Shown piece after piece: positions 1-8,882 of a stretch of DNA of 45,288 nucleotides; within the stretch, counting starts at the first letter, position 1, and each line of letters opens with the position of its first letter. Origin of the DNA: Sphingopyxis sp. LC81 (GTDB taxonomy: Bacteria > Pseudomonadota > Alphaproteobacteria > Sphingomonadales > Sphingomonadaceae); assembly GCF_000756375.1 (NCBI RefSeq), contig NZ_JNFD01000029.1:1-45288 (forward strand), in the 5' to 3' direction. The position numbers were made by a program, and so were the translations under genes. Below the pieces are notes generated by a model that was not told the origin of the DNA, ran no database searches, and saw only the letters and a list, made by a program, of their open reading frames with translations.

Positions 1-281
1 CAGGGTCGGAGACTTGGAGGAAACAACCGCCGGGGCGACGGCGGCGGCGCAGCGGGTGCGACGGGCTGCGGCTTCGGTTCGATCGGCTTGAAGCGGGCGG
101 GCTCGGCGGCGATGATTTCGGGTTTCACCGGTTCGAGCGGCTTCGCGGGCTTCGCCGGTTCGACGACGGTCGGGGGCGCGACGTCTTCGGGCTTCGCGCG
201 TCCGAACAGCCACCACAGCAGCACGACGGCAACGACGAGGCCGACGACCGCGATAATCCAGTTTTCCTGAAGCCAGGCCAT
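1..281 (-). CDS. Membrane-anchored hypothetical protein, N-terminal part (cut by window edge)
   Basis: Reading leftwards from an ATG at 281, the protein starts MAWLQENWIIAVVGLVVAVV. It has one transmembrane segment (about residues 8-26, rich in V, L and W), a short basic patch (GRAK), and then a long Pro/Ala/Glu/Lys tail with EPAKPAKPLEPVKP repeats. There is no cleavable signal, so it should be an inner-membrane protein with the tail on one side. The gene continues past the left edge. In the last ~45 bases the frame that follows the ATG uses codons rare here (TTG TTT CCT CCA AGT CGA), whereas the neighbouring frame uses favoured codons and reads AAVAPAVVSSKSPTL. This suggests a frameshift or sequence error in the GCC-repeat near 40-60. 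Sphingomonad proteins of this layout sometimes end in a helix-hairpin-helix domain, but that part is not visible. Confidence 0.6.
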   Translation of the reverse strand, partial: MAWLQENWIIAVVGLVVAVVLLWWLFGRAKPEDVAPPTVVEPAKPAKPLEPVKPEIIAAEPARFKPIEPKPQPVAPAAPPPSPRRLFPPSLRP

Positions 282-345
282 GATTGTCTCCCTATGTTGC
301 GGATAGCCTATGCGGCCGTACGGGCTTGGTCGACTTATATTTATT

Positions 346-373
346 CGTCATTCCCGCTTTCCCGGAAATGACG
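346..373. repeat. REP-like imperfect palindrome
   Basis: The sequence CGTCATTCCCGCTTTCCCGG followed by AAATGACG forms an imperfect hairpin whose outer arms are CGTCATT and AATGACG. It sits between the start of the first gene and the MITE-like element. Palindromes of this CGTCATTCC type are common dispersed intergenic repeats in many proteobacteria. It has no T-run, so a terminator role is unlikely. Confidence 0.5.
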
Positions 374-386
374 AGGTGGCGTGCTT

Positions 387-650
387 GGGTCAGGATCTAC
401 TAATTGCATGTTCGAGGCGTCGAAATGGCGAAGATATCGGGTTCGGGTGGCCGCCGCGGGTAGCATCGCTACCCGCAAGGTCGCACGGGCCTGAGATCGA
501 AGCCATTTCGGCGTCCCTTCGGGATTTGACCGATTTTGTCCATTGCTTCGTCGGCAAGTCTGGAAATATCGACATATTCCTGCGCCTTGCCTTCTCGCAC
601 TGAACAAAATCGCTTCAAACCTCGAACGTGCAATTAGTAGATACTGACCC
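387..650. mobile_element. MITE-like non-autonomous element with 31-bp terminal inverted repeats
   Basis: The left end at 387-417 begins GGGTCAGGATCTACTAATTG. The right end at 620-650, read on the other strand, begins GGGTCAGTATCTACTAATTG. The two 31-bp ends differ at only two positions. Inside are a second inverted pair (GTCGAAATGG near 419-430 against CCATTTCGGC near 503-512) and a perfect 9-bp hairpin at 456-476 (GCGGGTAGC / GCTACCCGC), so the whole unit can fold back on itself. It has no convincing coding potential and no transposase. No clear target-site duplication is visible in the immediate flanks. This is the architecture of a miniature inverted-repeat element mobilised in trans. The right end abuts purD and its terminal C (650) is the third base of the purD TAG stop codon. 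The segment 282-649 otherwise holds no gene. Confidence 0.75.
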
Positions 651-1927
651 TAGTCGGCTTCGCGCGCGACCTCGCGCCAGCCGATATCGCGGCGGCAGAA
701 GCCGGTCTTGAAATCGAGCTTGTCGACGGCGGCATAGGCGCGCGCCTGCGCCGCGGTCACGGTGCGCCCCGTCGCGGTGACGTTGAGCACGCGCCCGCCC
801 GCGGCGACGATCTGGGCACCCTCGCGCGCCGTGCCGGCGTGGAAGACGCGCCCGCCGCCCGCTTCGGCGTCGGCGATGCCGTGGATCGCGCCGCCCTTTT
901 CGGGGGTGGCGGGGTAGCCGTTCGCCGCCATCACGACGGTCAGCGCATAATCGCTGGCGAAAGCGGGCGGCGCCGCATCAGCGAGCGCGCCGGTCGAGGC
1001 GGCGTGGAGCAGCGCGGCGAGGTCGCCGGCATAGCGCATCATCAGCACCTGGCATTCGGGATCGCCGAAGCGGGCGTTATATTCGATCAGCTTCGGCCCG
1101 GCATCGGTGAGCATGAGGCCCGCGAACAGTACGCCAACATAAGGCGTGCCCTCGGCCGCGAGCGTCGCCACCGTCGGACGGATGATGCGGTCCATCACCT
1201 GGGCTTCGAGATCGGGGGTGAGCACGGGGGCGGGGCTGTACGCGCCCATGCCGCCGGTGTTCGGCCCGACGTCGCCGTCGCCGACGCGCTTGTGATCCTG
1301 CGCGCTGCCGAACGCGATCACGTCGGTGCCGTCGGAGAGCGCGAAGAAGCTCGCCTCCTCGCCGGTCATAAATTCCTCGATCACCACCTCGGCGCCCGCG
1401 CCGCCGAACGCGCCGTCGAACATGTCCTCGATCGCGGCTTCCGCCTCTTGGATTGTTTCGGCGATGATCACGCCCTTGCCGGCGGCGAGGCCGTCGGCCT
1501 TGATGACGACGGGGATTGTAAAGCCTTCGAGTACGGCATGCGCTTCCTCGGCGCTGGTGCAGCGGACATAGGCGGCGGTCGGGATACCGGCGCGCGCGCA
1601 GAGATCCTTGGTGAAGCCCTTCGACCCTTCGAGCCGCGCCGCGGCGGCGCCGGGGCCGAAGACCGCGACGCCTAGGTCGCGCAGCCGGTCGGCGAGGCCC
1701 GCGACGAGCGGGGCTTCGGGGCCGACGACGACGAAATCGATCGCATGCGCCTTTACGAAGGCGATCAGGCCATCGAGATCATCGGCGGTGATGGCGACGC
1801 ATTCGGCGTGCGCCTCGATCCCCGGATTGCCCGGCGCGGCATAGAGCTTGGCGCAGCTTGGCGATTGTGCCAACTGCCAGCTGAGCGCATGTTCGCGGCC
1901 CCCCGATCCGACCAGCAGGATATTCAT
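650..1927 (-). CDS. purD: Phosphoribosylamine-glycine ligase
   Basis: This cytosolic enzyme of de novo purine synthesis (GAR synthetase) joins phosphoribosylamine and glycine using ATP. The product is 425 residues, the usual length. It starts [17 protein letters not shown], the conserved PurD N-terminus, and carries the ATP-grasp signatures [13 protein letters not shown] and [13 protein letters not shown]. The ATG at 1927 is chosen because it gives this N-terminus, and AAGGGA lies about 5 bases upstream; a longer reading to 2053 would run antisense through xseA. The start codon overlaps that of the divergent xseA (shared CATG at 1925-1928), so each ribosome-binding site lies inside the other gene's coding sequence. 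The 3' end touches the MITE-like element, which completes the TAG stop. Confidence 0.96.
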   Translation of the reverse strand: MNILLVGSGGREHALSWQLAQSPSCAKLYAAPGNPGIEAHAECVAITADDLDGLIAFVKAHAIDFVVVGPEAPLVAGLADRLRDLGVAVFGPGAAAARLEGSKGFTKDLCARAGIPTAAYVRCTSAEEAHAVLEGFTIPVVIKADGLAAGKGVIIAETIQEAEAAIEDMFDGAFGGAGAEVVIEEFMTGEEASFFALSDGTDVIAFGSAQDHKRVGDGDVGPNTGGMGAYSPAPVLTPDLEAQVMDRIIRPTVATLAAEGTPYVGVLFAGLMLTDAGPKLIEYNARFGDPECQVLMMRYAGDLAALLHAASTGALADAAPPAFASDYALTVVMAANGYPATPEKGGAIHGIADAEAGGGRVFHAGTAREGAQIVAAGGRVLNVTATGRTVTAAQARAYAAVDKLDFKTGFCRRDIGWREVAREAD

Positions 1928-3353
1928 GTCAGTCCCTTTTCCCGATACGGCGTCCGACGATGGCACCGAAGCGCGGCTGTTAGCCGAGGCGGCGCCCGGC
2001 GACAATGCACCGGCGCTGTCGGTCAGCCAGTTATCGGCGGCGATCAAGCGCACCGTCGAGGACGGCTTCGCGCGCGTGCGCGTGCGAGGAGAATTGTCGG
2101 GGGCGAAACGCGCGGCGTCGGGGCATTTTTATGCGGCGCTGAAGGACGATAATGCGCTGATCGACATGGTGATGTGGAAGGGGCAGGCGGGGCGGCTCGC
2201 GTTCCGGCCCGAGGACGGGATCGAGGTGATCGCGACGGGGAAGCTCACTACCTATCCGGGGCGGTCGAAATATCAGCTCGTCGTCGATACGCTCGAGGTC
2301 GCGGGGGAGGGCGCGCTGATGCTGCTCTTCGAGAAATTGAAGGCACGGCTTGGCGCCGAAGGGCTGTTCGACCGGACACGCAAATATGACCGGCTGCCGT
2401 ATCTGCCGCGCACGATCGGGGTCGTGACTTCGCCGACCGGCGCGGTGATCCGCGATATTCTCCACCGGCTGGCCGATCGCTGCCCGACGCATGTCATCGT
2501 CTGGCCGGTGCTGGTGCAGGGCGATGGCGCGGCGGCGCAGGTCGCGAACGCGATCCGCGGATTCGATGCGATCGCGCCCGGAGGACCGGTGCCGCGTCCT
2601 GATCTGGTCATCGTCGCGCGCGGCGGCGGGTCGATCGAGGATCTGTGGGCGTTCAACGAGGAAGTCGTCGTGCGCGCGATCGCCGATTGCCGCATCCCGA
2701 CGATCAGCGCGGTGGGGCACGAAACCGACGTGACGCTCGCCGACTATGCCGCCGACGTGCGCGCGCCGACCCCGACCGCGGCCGCCGAAATGGCGGTTCC
2801 GGTGCGCGCCGAGCTCATGTCGCAGCTCGCGACGTGGAACGGCCGGATCATCGGTGCGGCGAACCGGCATCAGGCGCTGGCGGGCGAGCGGCTGACCGCG
2901 CTCGCGCGGCACCTGCCGAAGCGCGATGCGCTCTATGCGCCGCAGCGCCAGCGGCTCGACGATGCGGGCGACCGGCTCGACCGCAGCCAGCGCCACCGGC
3001 TGGCGGTGATTTCGGAGCGGCTCGCGACGCGCGGCGCCGCGCTGCGTCCCGCGTTGCTCGCGCGGCGCTGGGACCGCGACCGCGCGCTGCTCGAAGGGCT
3101 GGGGCGGTTGCTCGACAGCCTCGACCCGCGCGCGCTGCTGTCGCGCGGTTATGCGATGGTGCGCGATGCGGGTGGTGCGATCGTCACGACCGCCGCCAAG
3201 GCGCAGGACGCGGGGCACCTCCGGCTGCAATTCGCCGACGGCGACGTTCCGGTGCAGGTCAGTGGGAGTGACGCGCCACCGCCCACGGCGCCTAAACCCG
3301 CGCGCAAGGCGCCGCCCGCGGAGCCCAAGCGGGGGCAGGGCGAGCTTTTCTGA
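1926..3353 (+). CDS. xseA: Exodeoxyribonuclease VII large subunit
   Basis: This is the large subunit of exonuclease VII, a cytosolic nuclease of DNA repair that degrades single-stranded DNA with the small subunit XseB (not in this window). The 475-residue product has an N-terminal OB-fold (about residues 30-130, [18 protein letters not shown]). The nuclease core follows, with GVVTSPTGA from residue 165, [15 protein letters not shown] from 232 and [21 protein letters not shown] helical region comes next, and the tail is Pro/Lys-rich. The ATG at 1926 is preceded by AGGA at good spacing; the reading frame is open further upstream, but only through purD antisense. The first ~30 residues before the OB-fold are longer than in the E. 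coli protein. DUF2093 and an M23 lipoprotein follow in the same direction. Confidence 0.95.
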   Translation: MSVPFPDTASDDGTEARLLAEAAPGDNAPALSVSQLSAAIKRTVEDGFARVRVRGELSGAKRAASGHFYAALKDDNALIDMVMWKGQAGRLAFRPEDGIEVIATGKLTTYPGRSKYQLVVDTLEVAGEGALMLLFEKLKARLGAEGLFDRTRKYDRLPYLPRTIGVVTSPTGAVIRDILHRLADRCPTHVIVWPVLVQGDGAAAQVANAIRGFDAIAPGGPVPRPDLVIVARGGGSIEDLWAFNEEVVVRAIADCRIPTISAVGHETDVTLADYAADVRAPTPTAAAEMAVPVRAELMSQLATWNGRIIGAANRHQALAGERLTALARHLPKRDALYAPQRQRLDDAGDRLDRSQRHRLAVISERLATRGAALRPALLARRWDRDRALLEGLGRLLDSLDPRALLSRGYAMVRDAGGAIVTTAAKAQDAGHLRLQFADGDVPVQVSGSDAPPPTAPKPARKAPPAEPKRGQGELF

Positions 3354-3429
3354 GATGGGCGGGGGTGGCCGCGCGGCGCGATGCTGCTATGGTCGCGGCA
3401 ACAGTTTACCGCCGAATGGATAGAGAATC

Positions 3430-3642
3430 ATGTTGATCGCCAGCCGCAACCGCCTTGCCCGCCTGCAGTACGGACCGAACGGGTTTCGTGTCCTCGCGCC
3501 CGGCGACCATGTGCTGTGCGCGGTGAGCGGCGCGCCGATCGGGCTCGACGAGCTGCGCTATTGGTCGGTCGCGCGGCAGGAACCCTATGCCAGTGCCGAG
3601 ATATCGGTGCAGGCCGAACTGGACGCCGCGCGCAAGGCATGA
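3430..3642 (+). CDS. DUF2093 family protein
   Basis: This is a 70-residue protein whose core, LQYGPNGFRVLAPGDHVLCA then GAPIGLDELRYWSVARQEPYA, matches the DUF2093 family of small alphaproteobacterial proteins as I recall it. Its function is unknown. It has no signal peptide or membrane segment and is probably cytosolic. Its TGA stop overlaps the ATG of the next gene (ATGA at 3639-3642), so translation of the two is probably coupled. It follows xseA by 76 bases, and the xseA-DUF2093-M23 order suggests one transcription unit. Confidence 0.85.
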   Translation: MLIASRNRLARLQYGPNGFRVLAPGDHVLCAVSGAPIGLDELRYWSVARQEPYASAEISVQAELDAARKA

Positions 3643-4571
3643 GGGGCGGGGCCGACGGGCTGCGGCACGGGGCGGCGTTGGCGCTCATGATCGTTGCCGC
3701 CGGCTGCGTTCCGGCCGCCGAAACCGAAACCAGGCCCGCGCCGCGGCCCGCCGTGCAGCCCGTCGCCACACCGCCATCTCCGCCCGCGCCGCCGCGCGCG
3801 CCGGTGCGCGCAGGCTTCACACTCGCCGGACTTGCCGAACAGGGTGCGGTAATGATCGGGCAGGCGCCCAGCGACACACGTGCGCTCAGCCTCGACGGCA
3901 AGGCGATTCCGCTCGCCGGCGACGGCCGCTTCCTGATCGCGTTCGACCGCGATGCCGGGGCAAGCGCGCGGCTGGTCGCGACGCTCGGCGATGGACGCGA
4001 GGTCGAGCGCATCATCGCGGTCGCGGCGGGCCGCTGGCGGCTCGAACATATCAACGCGCCCTATCGCGGCAGCGCGGCGAGCGACGCCGATTTCGAGCGC
4101 CGCCGCCCCGCCGAACTCGCTGAGATCGCCGCGGCGCGGAACATGCAGGTCGATTCGGATGGCTGGCGGCAGACATTCCGCTGGCCGGTGACGGGGCGCC
4201 TGTCGGGATTCTTCGGATCGCAGCGCGTCTATCAGGGCAAGCCGGGTAGCTATCACAGCGGCACCGACGTCGCGGTGCCGGCCGGAACGCCCTTCGTCGC
4301 GCCCGCCGACGGGGTCGTCGTGCTCGCCGCGAGCGCACCGTTCACGCTCGAAGGTAATCTGCTGATCGTCGATCATGGCATGGGGCTGTCGAGTGCCTTC
4401 CTCCATTGCCAGCGGCTCGACGTGAAGGCCGGCGACCGAGTCGTGCAAGGGCAGCGGCTGGGCACCGTGGGGCGAACCGGGCGCGCGACGGGGCCGCATA
4501 TGCACTGGGGGCTGAAATGGCGGGGCGCACGGCTCGACCCCGGAAAGCTGGCGGGACCGATCGGCGGCTGA
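3639..4571 (+). CDS. M23-family metallopeptidase, predicted lipoprotein
   Basis: This is a zinc peptidase or LytM-type factor acting on peptidoglycan cross-links in the periplasm. The product is 310 residues from the ATG that overlaps the DUF2093 stop. Residues 1-23 (RHGAALALMIVAAGC) form a lipoprotein signal with Cys23 as the lipidation site, followed by a Pro-rich linker to about residue 55. The C-terminal M23 domain keeps the zinc motif H206-x3-D210 (YHSGTDVAVPAG) and the H287-x-H289 motif (GPHMHWGLKW), so the active site looks complete. The reading frame is open further upstream, but a longer start would lose the signal peptide and overlap DUF2093 entirely. The preference for Ala at the lipobox -3 position is slightly unusual. 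Confidence 0.9.
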   Translation: MRGGADGLRHGAALALMIVAAGCVPAAETETRPAPRPAVQPVATPPSPPAPPRAPVRAGFTLAGLAEQGAVMIGQAPSDTRALSLDGKAIPLAGDGRFLIAFDRDAGASARLVATLGDGREVERIIAVAAGRWRLEHINAPYRGSAASDADFERRRPAELAEIAAARNMQVDSDGWRQTFRWPVTGRLSGFFGSQRVYQGKPGSYHSGTDVAVPAGTPFVAPADGVVVLAASAPFTLEGNLLIVDHGMGLSSAFLHCQRLDVKAGDRVVQGQRLGTVGRTGRATGPHMHWGLKWRGARLDPGKLAGPIGG

Positions 4572-4839
4572 GCCGGGCTGGGTGCCCCGCGAATTCGTAA
4601 CCAGTGAAACAATATGTCGCGGAATGCCGCGCTGCAGCATATAGTATTTCGCGGATTCCCGCGTTTGTTGCAAATACGTCACAATGGCTCGCGAAACGGC
4701 CGATTGCGCCGGGAATTCGCTTTACTCGACATGAACGAAGTTACATCCCGCACGCTATCGGGGCATCTGTGCGCGTCGGCTTTGGCCTGCCGCGGGGGCG
4801 TCCGGGTAATTCAATCCACCAGTAGCAAGGGACTGCACT
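4572..4839 (+). promoter_or_regulatory. Leader/promoter region of the first TonB receptor
   Basis: This 268-base gap is more AT-rich than its surroundings and must hold the promoter of the TonB receptor. I see no strong -35/-10 pair, no recognisable riboswitch and no terminator for the upstream M23 gene. A short inverted repeat (CGCG GATTCC CGCG, near 4650) is present. The receptor's ribosome-binding site is GCAAGGGA at about 4825-4832, ahead of a GTG start. Confidence 0.35.
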
Positions 4840-7800
4840 GTGAAGAAAACCCAATATTCCAAGCTGAGACTAGGCGCCGCGCCGCTCGTATTGAGTGTCG
4901 CCCTGGTTTCGGCTCCTGCCTTTGCGCAGGACGCCGCCGAAGAGACTGCCACGCAGTCGGAAATCGTCGTCACCGGCTCGCTGATCCGCAACCCGAACCT
5001 CGAACAGTCGACCCCGGTCAACGTGACGACCTCGGACACGATCGAACTGAAGCAGTCGAACGTCGCCGAAGAAGTCCTGCGCGAACTGCCCGGCGTCGTC
5101 CCGAACATGGGTTCGGCCGTCAACAACGGCAACACCGGCGGCTCGTACGTCGATCTTCGCGGCCTCGGTTCGGTCCGCAACATCGTCCTGTTGAACGGCA
5201 ACCGCGTCGCTCCGTCGGACGTGAACGGCCGCGTCGACCTTAACAACATCCCGCTGGCCCTGATCGAGCGCGTCGACGCGCTGACCGGCGCCGCCGTGAC
5301 CACCTATGGTGCCGACGCCATCACCGGCGTTGTCAACTTCATCACCAAGCGCGATTTCGCAGGTCTGGAAGTCACCGCTTCGCAGCAGCTCACCGAACAG
5401 GGTGACGGCAACGTCTTCCGCGTCGACGCCACCATTGGCGCGAACTTCGACGACGGCCGCGGTAACGCCGTGCTGAGCATCGGCTATCAGCAGGCTGACC
5501 CCGTCTATCAGGGCGCACGTTCCTTCTCGAACAACACGCTCGACAGCTATTCGGACACCTTCCTGGGTTCGGGCACCTCGGTTCCGTCGCGTTTCGCCGG
5601 CACCCGCCCGCTCACTGGCGGCGTCCCGAACACAACGCCGGAGTCGATCTTCACCGGCCGTAACCCCGATGGCACACCGATCTATGTCGCCAACCCGGGC
5701 GGCGCCGCCAACGGTGGCCTGCGCCAGGTCAACGCCGCTGGCCAGGGCGTCGGCACTTTTGCCACCTACAACTTCAACCCGTTCAACATCTTCCAGACGC
5801 CGTTCGAGCGCTATAACATCTATGGCCAGGCGAACTATGAAGTGTCGGACGCGATCGAAGTCTATGCGCGCGGCATGTTCTCGAAGAACAAGGTTTCGAC
5901 GATCATCGCGCCGTCGGGCTCGTTCGGCGGTACGGTGCCGATCAATCTGAACAACCCGTATCTGCCCGCCGCGCTGCGCAACCAGTTCTGCGCGTTTGAC
6001 GTGAACCCGCGTCCGGACATCTACACGCCGCGCTTCACTCAGGCTCAGTGCGACGCCGGTGCGGCGGCGACCGGCCCGGGTTCTGCCGGCTACCAGGTGC
6101 TTGGCGCTGGCGGCTTTGTCGCATTCGACGTCAACAATGACGGTGTGCTCGCGGCTGGCGAGGGTTACAACCCGAACCCCGGCGTCACGCTGAACCGTCG
6201 TACGCCGGAAGTTGGTCCGCGTATCAGCGACTATCAGACGACCTTCTTCGACTATCGCGTCGGCGCCCGTGGCGGTATCACCGACACGATCGACTGGAAC
6301 ATCGAAGGCGCCTATGGCGAATCCGAAAATATCCAGACGATCCAGAACTACACGCTGCAATCGCGCTTCCGCGACGCGTCGCTGGCCAACAACACCACGA
6401 CCTGTCAGAGCGGCAACGCGGGCTGCGTTCCGGTCAATATCTTTGGCCCCGAAGGCTCCATCACCCCGGCGATGGTCGACTATCTGACGGAAAACAGCAC
6501 GTCGACCAACCGCACCTCGCTGTCGCAGGTTCGCGCGATCGTCTCGGGCGACGTCGGCTTCGCTTCGCCGATGGCGGTGCAGCCGATCGGCTTCGCGCTG
6601 GGCGGCGAATTCCGCCGCTACACCGCGCAGCAGTCTTCGGATCTTCTCGCCAAGACCCCGGGTGAACTCGGCGGCGCTGGCGGTGCGGCTCCCGACATCG
6701 ACGGCGAGTATCACGTTTATGAAGCTTATGCCGAAATCGTCGCGCCGCTGGTCGAAGACAAGCCCTTCTTCGAAAGCCTGACCCTCGAAGCCGGCATCCG
6801 TTATTCGGATTACAGCATCAAGGGCGCCGGTGGTTACAACACCACCACCTGGAAAGCCGGCGGCAGCTGGGAACCGGGTGCGGGCTTCAAAATCCGTGGT
6901 AACTACAGCCGCGCTGTCCGCGCTCCGAACATCGGCGAACTGTTCACGCCGACCTCGGTTGGCCTGACCAACCTGGGCGTCGATCCCTGCGCCGGCGCCG
7001 CTCCGGTTGGCAACGCCAGCCTGCGCGCGGTCTGTCTTGCTCAGGGCGCTCCGGTGGGTTCGATCGGCTCGATCACCAACCCGACCGCGGCTCAGGCGAA
7101 CATCACCACCGGTGGTAACCTGAACCTGAAGCCCGAAAAGGCGAACACCTGGACCATCGGTGCCGTGTTCCAGCCGGACTTCCTGCCGCGCTTCAACCTG
7201 TCGGTCGATTACTACAACATCAAGATCACCGACGTTTTGGGTGTGCCGCTTCCGGGCGACATCATCGCGGCCTGTTTCGACAACCTCGACGCCACCAGCG
7301 CGGCTTGTACGTCGATCCGTCGTAACCCGATCACCGGCGGCCTCGATGGCGATCCGGCGATCACCCCGGGCCTGTTCGGCACCACGAACAACCAGGGCCG
7401 TCTGTTCACCGACGGTATCGACCTGTTGATGAACTATAACGCCGATCTGGGCTTCGCCAGCCTCGACTGGTCGTTCGTCGGTAACTGGACGCGCAGCTCG
7501 AAGTTCAAGGCGAACGCTGCCGATCCGGATTCGCTGAACCGCGAATGCGTCGGCTTCTACAGCGTGAACTGCTCGTTCACGGGTTCGATCCAGCCCGAGT
7601 TCCAGGCCTCGAACCGCTTCACGCTTGGCTTCGACAAGGTCGACCTGTCGCTGCTGTGGCGTTGGCAGGACAGCGTTTCGTTCGAACCTGCTCAGCTGCA
7701 GGACGATATCGACGCGGCGATCGCGGCTGGCACCAGCGCGACGACCGGCTGCCCCGATCCGACGGGCACCGATCCGAACGGCTGCGTCGTCGATCCGAAG

Positions 7801-8022
7801 TTCCGCAAGATCAAGTCGGCACATTATTTCGACTTGACCGGCCGCTTCTCGGTCAGCGAAAACCTGACGGTGACGATGACCGTGCAGAACCTGCTCGACA
7901 AGAAGCCGCCGATCGTTGGCAACACGATCGGTTCGACCACCTACAACAGCGGCAATACCTTCCCGTCGTCGTACGACGCGCTGGGCCGCCGTTATGCGGT
8001 GTCGGCGAAGCTGAAGTTCTAG
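4840..8022 (+). CDS. TonB-dependent receptor (1060 residues)
   Basis: This is an outer-membrane active-transport channel energised by TonB-ExbBD; its substrate cannot be told from the sequence. The GTG start gives a signal peptide ending APAFA|QDA (cleavage after residue 29). After the signal come EIVVTGSLIRNPN (TonB-box-like region) and the plug domain (VAEEVLRELPGVVPN, SYVDLRGLGSVRNIVLLNGNRV, TTYGADAITGVVNFITKRDFAG). A long beta-barrel follows, ending in AVSAKLKF with the C-terminal Phe recognised by BAM. At 1060 residues it is large for the family. Its codons are richer in GGT, GTT and CGT than those of its neighbours, consistent with high expression. It is monocistronic, with a strong terminator at 8047-8076. 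A sulfotransferase-like gene and a TPR-hydroxylase gene lie nearby at 8883-11136. Confidence 0.95.
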   Translation: MKKTQYSKLRLGAAPLVLSVALVSAPAFAQDAAEETATQSEIVVTGSLIRNPNLEQSTPVNVTTSDTIELKQSNVAEEVLRELPGVVPNMGSAVNNGNTGGSYVDLRGLGSVRNIVLLNGNRVAPSDVNGRVDLNNIPLALIERVDALTGAAVTTYGADAITGVVNFITKRDFAGLEVTASQQLTEQGDGNVFRVDATIGANFDDGRGNAVLSIGYQQADPVYQGARSFSNNTLDSYSDTFLGSGTSVPSRFAGTRPLTGGVPNTTPESIFTGRNPDGTPIYVANPGGAANGGLRQVNAAGQGVGTFATYNFNPFNIFQTPFERYNIYGQANYEVSDAIEVYARGMFSKNKVSTIIAPSGSFGGTVPINLNNPYLPAALRNQFCAFDVNPRPDIYTPRFTQAQCDAGAAATGPGSAGYQVLGAGGFVAFDVNNDGVLAAGEGYNPNPGVTLNRRTPEVGPRISDYQTTFFDYRVGARGGITDTIDWNIEGAYGESENIQTIQNYTLQSRFRDASLANNTTTCQSGNAGCVPVNIFGPEGSITPAMVDYLTENSTSTNRTSLSQVRAIVSGDVGFASPMAVQPIGFALGGEFRRYTAQQSSDLLAKTPGELGGAGGAAPDIDGEYHVYEAYAEIVAPLVEDKPFFESLTLEAGIRYSDYSIKGAGGYNTTTWKAGGSWEPGAGFKIRGNYSRAVRAPNIGELFTPTSVGLTNLGVDPCAGAAPVGNASLRAVCLAQGAPVGSIGSITNPTAAQANITTGGNLNLKPEKANTWTIGAVFQPDFLPRFNLSVDYYNIKITDVLGVPLPGDIIAACFDNLDATSAACTSIRRNPITGGLDGDPAITPGLFGTTNNQGRLFTDGIDLLMNYNADLGFASLDWSFVGNWTRSSKFKANAADPDSLNRECVGFYSVNCSFTGSIQPEFQASNRFTLGFDKVDLSLLWRWQDSVSFEPAQLQDDIDAAIAAGTSATTGCPDPTGTDPNGCVVDPKFRKIKSAHYFDLTGRFSVSENLTVTMTVQNLLDKKPPIVGNTIGSTTYNSGNTFPSSYDALGRRYAVSAKLKF

Positions 8023-8046
8023 TCACTTCACGCTTCGGCAAGAATT

Positions 8047-8076
8047 GGGGGCGGGCAGCAATGTCCGCCCCTTTTT
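8047..8076 (+). terminator. Rho-independent terminator of the TonB receptor
   Basis: A GC-rich stem (GGGGCGG / CCGCCCC) around the short loop GCAGCAATGT is followed by TTTTT. It lies 25 bases after the receptor stop codon. Confidence 0.9.
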
Positions 8077-8129
8077 CTATGGTGCAAGAGGGTCGGGTTG
8101 ATGGCGGTTTTGGGGTGGGAAGCGGACGC

Positions 8130-8771
8130 TCAATTTTCGCCGAAGCGATCATTCCTTATCGCCGAGGTTTTGTCCCTCAAAAGTTGATAACGGCGTTCGA
8201 CGTCAATCATATGCGCCACTTCCAAGGGGCGCTCGCAATCGAACTCTTTGAGGATCGCAACCATAGTGCCAAAGTCGCCGTCGCGACGCGCTTGCGACCA
8301 TTCGTCAATCCGTTCTGAATCCAGAATGCGGCCCCAAATACCTTCGTCATCTTGAGCGTCGGAATCCCAGTTCGCGTGGATGAGGGGACGCTCCCAATCA
8401 GCATCGCGGCGCCACGCGTTTGAGATTCGCCCATCTTTCGTCCAAAACTCAAGCACGCGAATTTCGAGTGATGTCATGCAATAACCCCCGCTGCAGCGCG
8501 CGCCCATTTCGGCGCACGCAAATGGCGGGTCACCCACATTGAGGCGGTTTTCGAAAGAGATTACATCCCGAAGGGAAGCGAAGGATGGAGGTTGCGAGCC
8601 AATCGCAACGTCATAGCGAGTTCGACATTCCCGGCATTCAGTATGAACCAACGCAATTTCGAACGATCCGACCATAGCTGGATCGAACGCGCCATAGCGA
8701 GGCACACCGTTGAACCACCAAGTGGGGCGGCCTGAAATCTGTGCGATTATGTCGTCGTATCGAAAGTGCAT
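8130..8771 (-). CDS. Hypothetical cysteine-rich protein, atypical composition
   Basis: This 213-residue protein belongs to no family I can name with confidence. It has no signal peptide or membrane segment. Cysteines occur as C46-x2-C49 (HTECREC), then C86-x6-C93-x4-C98 (DPPFACAEMGARCSGGYC), spacing that would suit a zinc-binding fold. The C-terminal half holds EIRVLEFWTKDGRI and is rich in charged residues. The base composition is visibly lower in GC than the flanking genes, with more AAA, GAA and TCA-type codons, which points to horizontal acquisition. It stands alone between the TonB receptor (convergent) and the sulfotransferase-like gene. ATG 8771 is the first start of the frame; no strong ribosome-binding site is visible. 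Confidence 0.7.
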   Translation of the reverse strand: MHFRYDDIIAQISGRPTWWFNGVPRYGAFDPAMVGSFEIALVHTECRECRTRYDVAIGSQPPSFASLRDVISFENRLNVGDPPFACAEMGARCSGGYCMTSLEIRVLEFWTKDGRISNAWRRDADWERPLIHANWDSDAQDDEGIWGRILDSERIDEWSQARRDGDFGTMVAILKEFDCERPLEVAHMIDVERRYQLLRDKTSAIRNDRFGEN

Positions 8772-8882
8772 TCATTACTGATGCTCTTTCGGGGTTAGTA
8801 TCCTGTGAATGCTAAACGTCCGCAATCGGTCGTTAGCTGTCGAAAACGGCGGTAAAGGAGATCGACCGCCAACCCGGCGGGA

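Noticed and set aside
310..607. Small reading frames inside the MITE-like element
   Set aside because: They follow the inverted-repeat structure, have no ribosome-binding site and resemble no transposase.
4572..4839. Riboswitch (such as cobalamin) upstream of the TonB receptor
   Set aside because: No recognisable riboswitch core or paired elements were found.
4870..7824. 984-codon minus-strand frame opposite the first TonB receptor
   Set aside because: Shadow frame; the plus strand has a signal peptide, plug motifs and terminal Phe.
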